A stretch of DNA of 64,000 nucleotides, taken from NCBI RefSeq assembly GCF_003003235.1, contig NZ_PVUE01000005.1, positions 124,001-188,000 of the forward strand, given 5' to 3'. A program made the translations under genes and the position numbers. Below the pieces are notes generated by a model. That model worked only from the letters and a program-made list of their open reading frames with translations. It had not been told where the DNA came from and ran no database searches. Below, piece by piece: positions 58,910 through 64,000 of this stretch (positions are counted from its first letter, which is position 1; every line of letters starts with the position of its first letter). Origin of the DNA: Antricoccus suffuscus. Lineage in GTDB: Bacteria; Actinomycetota; Actinomycetes; Mycobacteriales; Antricoccaceae.

Positions 58910-60403
58910 CTAAGGGCGGCGTACGGCGTCCTCGGCGCCGGCGGCCTGGTCGAGCCTCTCGAGCGCGCCTTCGGCGTCGACCTTGCGGGAGACGCCTTCG
59001 AGGACGTGTTTGCCGATCAAGTCGGCGCTCGGCAGTTCGATCGGATAGTTGCCGTCGAAACATGCCGCGCACAGCCGGGACTTGGGCTGTTCGGTAGCGG
59101 CGATGAGCTGGTCGAGTGAGACGTATCCGAGCGAGTCGGCGCCGATCGAGGCGCGTACGCCGTCGACGTCGAGACCGCCGGCCACGAGCTCCGCGCGGCT
59201 GGCGAAGTCGATGCCGTAGAAGCACGGCCACTTCACCGGTGGCGACGAGATGCGCACATGCACCTCAAGGGCACCGGACTCGCGCAGCATCCGCACCAGC
59301 GCGCGCTGCGTGTTGCCGCGCACGATCGAGTCGTCGACGACGACCAGTCGCTTGCCGCGGATGACGTCGCGCAGCGGGTTGAGCTTGAGCCGGATTCCGA
59401 GCTGGCGGATCGTCTGACTCGGCTGGATGAAGGTGCGCCCGACGTACGCGTTTTTGACCAGTCCCTGGCCGTAAGGGATGCCGGACTCCTCGGCGTACCC
59501 GATAGCGGCCGGCGTACCGGACTCCGGGGTAGGGATGACGAGGTCGGCCTCGACCGGATGCTCACGCGCCAACCGGCGACCGATCTCGACGCGCGTGGCG
59601 TGTACGCCGCGGCCGGAGATCGTGGTGTCCGGGCGGGCGAGATAGACGTATTCGAAGACGCAGCCCTTGGGTTCGGGGACGGCCCAGCGCTGCGAACGCA
59701 GACCGTCGGCGTCGATCGCAATGAGCTCGCCGGGTTCGACTTCGCGCACAAACGACGCACCGACGATGTCCAATGCGGCCGTCTCACTCGCGATGACCCA
59801 GCCACGCTCGAGCCGGCCCAGGACCAGCGGGCGCACACCCTGCGCATCGCGCGCGGCGTACAGCGTGTGCTCGTCCATGAACACCAGCGAAAACGCGCCG
59901 CGCAGCGTCGGCAGTAACTCCATAGCGGCGGCCTCGATCGAGAGGTCCGGCCGAGCGGCCAGCAAGGACGTCATAACATCGGAATCGGTCGATGCTCCCG
60001 ACAGGCCTTTAATGCCCTCGTTCGCGGCTCGCTTGGCCAATTCAGAGGTATTGACGAGATTGCCGTTATGTCCGAGCGCGATGCTGGTCCCGGTCGTCGT
60101 CGTACGAAACGTCGGCTGCGCGTTTTCCCAGCTATTGCCGCCCGTTGTCGAATAGCGACAGTGCCCCACAGCAATGTGTCCGCGCAGGCTCGAGAGGGTC
60201 GATTCATCGAAAACTTGCGATACGAGGCCGATGTCCTTATAGACGACCACACTCGAACCGTCGCTCACCGCGATACCGGCCGCTTCCTGGCCACGATGTT
60301 GGATTGCGTAGAGCCCGTAATAGGCAAGTTTGGCAACTTCTTCGCCGGGCGCCCAAGCGCCAAATACACCGCACTCTTCGCGCGGCTCGTCCACCGGTTC
60401 CAC
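58910..60403 (-). CDS. purF: Amidophosphoribosyltransferase
   Basis: A 497-residue first enzyme of purine synthesis. The N-terminal nucleophile follows a short propeptide (MEPVDEPREE then CGVFG), so Cys11 becomes the glutaminase terminus. IQHRGQEAAGIAVSDG is the glutaminase domain; VVDDSIVRGNTQRALVRMLRESGA the PRPP site; four cysteines near the end (LCAACFDGNYP and others) suggest an Fe-S cluster as in the Bacillus type. GTG at 60403 follows GGGGAA. Operon purF-purM; upstream region 60404-60876. Confidence 0.96.
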   Translation of the reverse strand: MEPVDEPREECGVFGAWAPGEEVAKLAYYGLYAIQHRGQEAAGIAVSDGSSVVVYKDIGLVSQVFDESTLSSLRGHIAVGHCRYSTTGGNSWENAQPTFRTTTTGTSIALGHNGNLVNTSELAKRAANEGIKGLSGASTDSDVMTSLLAARPDLSIEAAAMELLPTLRGAFSLVFMDEHTLYAARDAQGVRPLVLGRLERGWVIASETAALDIVGASFVREVEPGELIAIDADGLRSQRWAVPEPKGCVFEYVYLARPDTTISGRGVHATRVEIGRRLAREHPVEADLVIPTPESGTPAAIGYAEESGIPYGQGLVKNAYVGRTFIQPSQTIRQLGIRLKLNPLRDVIRGKRLVVVDDSIVRGNTQRALVRMLRESGALEVHVRISSPPVKWPCFYGIDFASRAELVAGGLDVDGVRASIGADSLGYVSLDQLIAATEQPKSRLCAACFDGNYPIELPSADLIGKHVLEGVSRKVDAEGALERLDQAAGAEDAVRRP

Positions 60404-60876
60404 CGTGGGATTCCCCTTTAATTTCGGGTCAAGTGCAAGGCCAAGTCTACGGGTCCACTCCCGCCGCGGACAGGCTCAAAACTGTGTTCTTAAATCCACC
60501 CGTGGACTGCGAGAAGTTGCGCGCCGATCCGCGGCAGGTTGCGTCCGGATCAACACCCGCTGTACCGGGGGCTGACGGCGCGCGTGATCTGTCGCCCGAG
60601 TGTCACGCAGGCTAACCACAAGTAGCGCTCCCAGCCGGGTCACGTGTCTTCCTTGCCACCGCACACAAATGTATGGTTCGGCAGCGCTGACGGCGGGACC
60701 TTGCGGCCAAACAGCACAAATGTACGATCGGTGCAGGGACTTCGCAGAAAGTGGTGACAGATGGCGGGTGACTCGCCGCGGATCACGGGGCAGGTTCTCG
60801 CGGACGACGGGCAGGTTCCCGCGGATCACGGGGCAGGTTCTCGCGGCCGACGGGGAAAGTTCCCGCGGATCGCGGG
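60404..60876. promoter_or_regulatory. 473-bp intergenic region upstream of purF, with repeats
   Basis: No gene is supported. It must hold the purF promoter. It contains CGATCCGCGGCAGGTTGCG near 60524, CACAAATGTATGG at 60664-60676 and CACAAATGTACG at 60715-60726 (copies of the element at 54821, inverted), and ends with a 22-bp tandem array (60777-60876) that abuts the stop of the sterol-carrier-like gene. I see no purine riboswitch fold. Confidence 0.6.
60777..60876. repeat. Tandem array of 21-22-bp repeats abutting the SCP-like stop codon
   Basis: Units start at 60777, 60799, 60820, 60842, with a 13-bp partial unit at 60864-60876 directly touching the TTA (TAA) stop of the downstream gene. 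Units begin CGCGGATCACGGGG or CGCGGACGACGGG and end CAGGTTCT/CC. In the gene direction the motif reads GATCCGCGGGAAC. Architecture is the same as the array at 46081: about 22-bp units, GATCCG core, first unit at a stop codon. Confidence 0.85.
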
Positions 60877-61254
60877 TTAGAGGGCGAGGGGCAGGATCGC
60901 GGACAGGTCGGCGCGCTGGCCGCTGGTGGTCACCAGAGCGTCGGCTACCGCCGAACCCCACCCCAGTACGCCGGTGGCCAGCAGTAACCAGGTACGTGGA
61001 TCGGTCTCGATCACGTTGGGCGGCGTACCCCGTTTGTGGGTCAGGCCCTCGATGCACTGCACCGCGACGTACGGCGGGATCCGCACTTCCACGGCGCCAC
61101 CAGGGTGTTCGGCCGCGAGATAGCGCGCGCTGAGCCGTACGGCGGCCGCGACCAATGGGCGGGCCGGTGCCGCGTCCGCGTCCTGCAGCCACGGCGCGAC
61201 TGCGGCGAGCGCGTCGCGCACCTCGTCTGCCGTGGGTGGTCTGCGGACGGTCAG
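60877..61254 (-). CDS. Sterol carrier (SCP)-family protein with likely CTG start
   Basis: A 125-residue protein of the SCP-like family that flanks purL in actinobacteria. [21 protein letters not shown] begins the homology, then [37 protein letters not shown]. No ATG, GTG or TTG start lies at the right place. A CTG at 61254 overlaps the purL TGA as CTGA and has GGAGG seven bases upstream. Alternatives are GTG at 61221 (loses conserved residues) or GTG at 61326 (75-bp overlap). Role unknown; translationally coupled to purL. Confidence 0.75.
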   Translation of the reverse strand: MTVRRPPTADEVRDALAAVAPWLQDADAAPARPLVAAAVRLSARYLAAEHPGGAVEVRIPPYVAVQCIEGLTHKRGTPPNVIETDPRTWLLLATGVLGWGSAVADALVTTSGQRADLSAILPLAL

Positions 61255-63563
61255 TGCAAGTCCTCCGCGAGTCCCTGCGCGGCGACCTCGGCCGAACCGA
61301 ACAACGTCGGCAGGGTCCCACTCCACGCGTCCGCCAGCTCGGCGACCTTGATGCCGAACCCGCCCTGTACGTCGATCTCGTCGCCGTCTGACTCGACGAT
61401 CCCGATCTGCGCCCACGGCAGCTCATGCTGGGTCAGCAGGTCGGTGAAGCGCGCTTGCTGCTCCCGAGGCACGGCCACCAGGGCCCGGCCAGCAGACTCG
61501 GCAAACAGGAACGTGAACAGCCCGTCGACATCGGCGTACTGCGCCGGCGGCACGATCGTGGCACCGACGTTGCCGCGCATGCACGACTCCGCGGCCGCCT
61601 GCCACAGACCACCGTCGGAAAGGTCATGCGCCGCGGAGATCAGCCCGTCGCGCGACGCGGCGACCAGTGCCTCAGCGAGCCGACGTTCGCGCTGCAGGTC
61701 GAGCTTCGGCGGTACGCCACCGATGTGGCCGTGCTCGGCGAAGGCCCATTCGGAGCCGTCGAACTCAGGCAAGGTGTCCCCGACCAGGATCAGCGTCTCC
61801 TCCGGCGTACCTCCGAAGGCCATCGGCGTACGCCGGGTCACGTCGTCAAACGTGCCGAGTACGGCGAGCACGGGCGTCGGGTGGATCGCGGTGTCGCCGG
61901 TCTGGTTGTAGAAGCTCACGTTGCCGCCGGTCACCGGCAGGCCGAGCTCACGGCACGCGTCGGCAAGTCCGCGGACGGTCTGCTGGAACTGCCACATCAC
62001 GCCGGCATCCTCGGGGCTGCCGAAGTTGAGGCAGTCCGACACGGCCAGCGGTACGGCGCCGGTCACCGCGACGTTGCGGTAGGCCTCAGCCAAGGCCAGC
62101 TGCGCACCTAAGTAGGGATCCAGCTTGCCGTAGCGGCCGTTGCCGTCGGTCGACAGCGCGATCCCGCGGCCGGTCTGCTCGTCGACCCGGATCACGCCGG
62201 AGTCCTCCGGCTGGGCAAGCACGGTGTTGCCGCGCACGTAGTGGTCGTACTGCTCGGTGACCCACGACTTGTCGCACAGGTTGGGCGTCGCGACCATCCG
62301 CAGCGCCAACGCACGCAACTCGCCGGGGGTGGAGGGCTTCGGCAACGCCGCCGCCGTGTCCGCGATCAGCGCATCCTGCCACTCCGGCCGCTCGATGGGC
62401 CGGTGATAGACCGGTCCCTCGTGCGCGACGGTCCGCGGGGGTACGTCGACGATCCGCTCGCCGTGCCAGTCGACGGTCAGCTGCTCGCCGTCGGTGACCT
62501 CGCCGATGATCGAGGCGGTCACGTCCCATTTCGCGCAAATAGCGAGGAACTGGTCGATGTGCGCCGGTTCGACGACCGCGCACATCCGCTCCTGCGACTC
62601 GCTCATCAGGATCTCTTCGGGTGACAGCGTCGCATCGCGCAGCGGCACCTTGTCGAGCTCGATGTGCATCCCACCGTCACCGGCGGACGCGAGCTCGCTG
62701 GTCGCGCAGGACAGTCCCGCGCCGCCGAGATCCTGGATGCCGACGACGAGGTCGGCAGCGTAGATCTCCAGGCAGCACTCGATGAGCAGCTTCTCGGTGA
62801 ACGGGTCGCCGACCTGCACACTCGGCCGCTTGGCCGGTCCTTCGTCGCCGAACGTCTCGGACGCGAGCACCGACACGCCGCCGATACCGTCGCCGCCGGT
62901 CCGGGCGCCGAAAAGTACGACGAGATTGCCCGGCCCCGCTGCCTTCGCGAGCTTGATGTCCTCGTGACGTACGACGCCGACCGCGAGCGCGTTGACGAGC
63001 GGGTTGCCGGCGTAGCAGGGATCGAAAACGATCTCGCCGCCGATGTTGGGTAGTCCCAGGCAGTTTCCGTAACCGCCGATACCGGCGACGACACCGGGTA
63101 GCACGCGGCGGGTGTCCAGCGCGTCCGCCGGCCCGAATCGCAGCGGGTCCATCACGCCAACCGGACGGGCGCCCATGCTGATGATGTCGCGGACGATGCC
63201 CCCGATGCCGGTGGCCGCGCCCTGATAAGGCTCGACGAACGACGGATGGTTGTGCGACTCGATCTTGAAGGTGACCGCCCAGCCGTCACCGATGTCGACG
63301 ACACCGGCGTTTTCACCGATCCCGACCAGGAGCGCGTCGGACTTCGGCAGGTCGCCGAAGGTGCTCAAATGCACCTTGGACGACTTGTAGGAGCAATGCT
63401 CGGACCACATGACCGAATACATCGCGAGTTCGGCGGAGGTGGGCCGGCGGCCGAGGATCTCGCGGATCCGCTGGTATTCGTCGTCCTTCAGCCCGAGTTC
63501 GGCGTACGGCTGCTCGACCTGCGGCGACCCCGCGGCGTTGTCGGTGGTGTCGATCGTGCTCAC
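61251..63563 (-). CDS. purL: Phosphoribosylformylglycinamidine synthase, large (PurL) subunit
   Basis: A 770-residue FGAM synthase of the small-PurL type that works with PurQ and Pur[75 protein letters not shown] and [14 protein letters not shown] are diagnostic; ATP-binding and acceptor sites are complete. GTG start at 63563 overlaps the PurQ stop (GTGA, 4 bp). No internal glutaminase domain, which is supplied by PurQ. Confidence 0.97.
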   Translation of the reverse strand: MSTIDTTDNAAGSPQVEQPYAELGLKDDEYQRIREILGRRPTSAELAMYSVMWSEHCSYKSSKVHLSTFGDLPKSDALLVGIGENAGVVDIGDGWAVTFKIESHNHPSFVEPYQGAATGIGGIVRDIISMGARPVGVMDPLRFGPADALDTRRVLPGVVAGIGGYGNCLGLPNIGGEIVFDPCYAGNPLVNALAVGVVRHEDIKLAKAAGPGNLVVLFGARTGGDGIGGVSVLASETFGDEGPAKRPSVQVGDPFTEKLLIECCLEIYAADLVVGIQDLGGAGLSCATSELASAGDGGMHIELDKVPLRDATLSPEEILMSESQERMCAVVEPAHIDQFLAICAKWDVTASIIGEVTDGEQLTVDWHGERIVDVPPRTVAHEGPVYHRPIERPEWQDALIADTAAALPKPSTPGELRALALRMVATPNLCDKSWVTEQYDHYVRGNTVLAQPEDSGVIRVDEQTGRGIALSTDGNGRYGKLDPYLGAQLALAEAYRNVAVTGAVPLAVSDCLNFGSPEDAGVMWQFQQTVRGLADACRELGLPVTGGNVSFYNQTGDTAIHPTPVLAVLGTFDDVTRRTPMAFGGTPEETLILVGDTLPEFDGSEWAFAEHGHIGGVPPKLDLQRERRLAEALVAASRDGLISAAHDLSDGGLWQAAAESCMRGNVGATIVPPAQYADVDGLFTFLFAESAGRALVAVPREQQARFTDLLTQHELPWAQIGIVESDGDEIDVQGGFGIKVAELADAWSGTLPTLFGSAEVAAQGLAEDLH

Positions 63564-64000
63564 GCGCCCACCCCCGACAGTGCGTTGAGCGCGGACGTGA
63601 AGAAGCCGAGGCCATCGTCGGTCGGCCCGGTGAGTGGATCGATCGCGTGCTCGGGGTGCGGCATCAGGCCGACGATCCGGCCGGTCGCGTCGGTGATCCC
63701 GGCGATGTCGCGTGCCGAGCCGTTGGGGTTGCCGCCGACGTACCGCGCGATCACCCGGCCCTCAGACTCCAGCGCATCGAGCACCGGTTCGTCGGCGACG
63801 TAACGCCCCTCGCCGTGCTTGACCGGGATGACGACCTCGGCATTGGGTGCGTACGCCGAGGTCCACGGGGTAGTGGTGTTTTCCATCCGCAGCGACTGGT
63901 CCTTGGTGCGGTAGTGCAGGTGCGCATTGCGAGTGAGTACGCCGGGCAGCAGATGTGCCTCGCAAAGGATCTGGAAGCCGTTGCAGATGCCGAGGATCGG
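63560..64000 (-). CDS. purQ: Phosphoribosylformylglycinamidine synthase, glutaminase subunit (partial)
   Basis: C-terminal part of PurQ, cut by the window end. The first visible residues, [22 protein letters not shown], include the catalytic cysteine of class I glutaminases. [12 protein letters not shown] near the end contains the catalytic histidine and glutamate. It supplies ammonia to PurL and overlaps its start by 4 bp. The N-terminal about 90 residues and the upstream purS lie outside the window. Confidence 0.95.
   Translation of the reverse strand, partial: PILGICNGFQILCEAHLLPGVLTRNAHLHYRTKDQSLRMENTTTPWTSAYAPNAEVVIPVKHGEGRYVADEPVLDALESEGRVIARYVGGNPNGSARDIAGITDATGRIVGLMPHPEHAIDPLTGPTDDGLGFFTSALNALSGVGA

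Noticed and set aside
1-64000. tRNA, rRNA or tmRNA genes
   Set aside because: No cloverleaf-like sequence or rRNA signature was noticed in the intergenic regions read; this was by eye, and a covariance-model search would be decisive.

Overview
The window is high-GC, densely coded DNA of an actinobacterium. The evidence is the DUF3073 gene beside purM, the purQ-purL-purF-purM neighbourhood, a divergent ku/ligD pair with the mycobacterial Pol-phosphoesterase-ligase domain order, an SPW-repeat membrane protein and frequent GTG starts. I cannot name the genus. There are no rRNA or tRNA genes, CRISPR arrays, insertion sequences or phage genes that I can see.

Region 1 (1-10.4 kb, minus strand) is a surface-glycan cluster read from about 10.35 kb leftward: Gfo/Idh sugar dehydrogenase, SDR epimerase, sugar aminotransferase, NeuD/PglD-like acyltransferase, family-2 glycosyltransferase, Wzx-like flippase, a second (paralogous) family-2 glycosyltransferase, a second sugar aminotransferase and a WsaF-like glycosyltransferase. 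A WbpD/WlbB-like N-acetyltransferase diverges at 10.6 kb. UDP-glucose 6-dehydrogenase and UDP-GlcNAc 2-epimerase at 20.9-23.7 kb resume the theme.

Region 2 (11.2-20.7 kb) is embedded in that glycan locus and is the most interesting part. It has a 4'-phosphopantetheinyl transferase, a stand-alone carrier protein, an acyl-CoA-dehydrogenase-like flavoenzyme, a seryl-tRNA-synthetase-like amino acid:[carrier protein] ligase, a DUF1839 protein and a GH2 beta-mannosidase-like protein in one tight plus-strand operon. A methyltransferase and a tandem alpha/beta-hydrolase protein diverge from it. It looks like a carrier-protein-based route that activates, probably oxidises, and transfers an aminoacyl group. 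The end product is unknown.

Region 3 (23.7-29.1 kb) is mixed: serine beta-lactamase-like esterase, SPW protein, carboxymuconolactone-decarboxylase-like protein and SDR, NTF2-like protein and PaaI thioesterase, and a RES-type toxin-antitoxin pair. Region 4 (29.3-40.2 kb) is a ten-gene minus-strand catabolic operon (CoA-transferase, two MaoC proteins, HDAC/acetylpolyamine-amidohydrolase family protein, complete Liv-type ABC importer, acyl-CoA ligase) with a divergent TetR regulator and a 14-bp palindrome between them. Region 5 (40.2-43.6 kb) is the NHEJ pair ligD/ku, bracketed by two related palindromes. Region 6 (43.7-57.3 kb) holds an SPFH protein, HAD phosphatase, VapBC, acetoacetyl-CoA synthetase, SDR, a MoxR-type ATPase/VWA pair, a YczE/MocR divergent pair, an MBL hydrolase and two conserved proteins of unknown role. 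Region 7 (57.4 kb to the end) is purine biosynthesis (purM, purF, a sterol-carrier-like gene, purL, partial purQ).

Between genes there is repeat structure that gene annotation does not explain: 21-22-bp tandem repeats carrying a GATCCG core directly after the stop codons of several unrelated genes, a dispersed TACATTTGTG element, small duplications of gene 3' ends including the stop codon, and a 60-bp decayed copy of the ligD 3' end 11 kb away from ligD.
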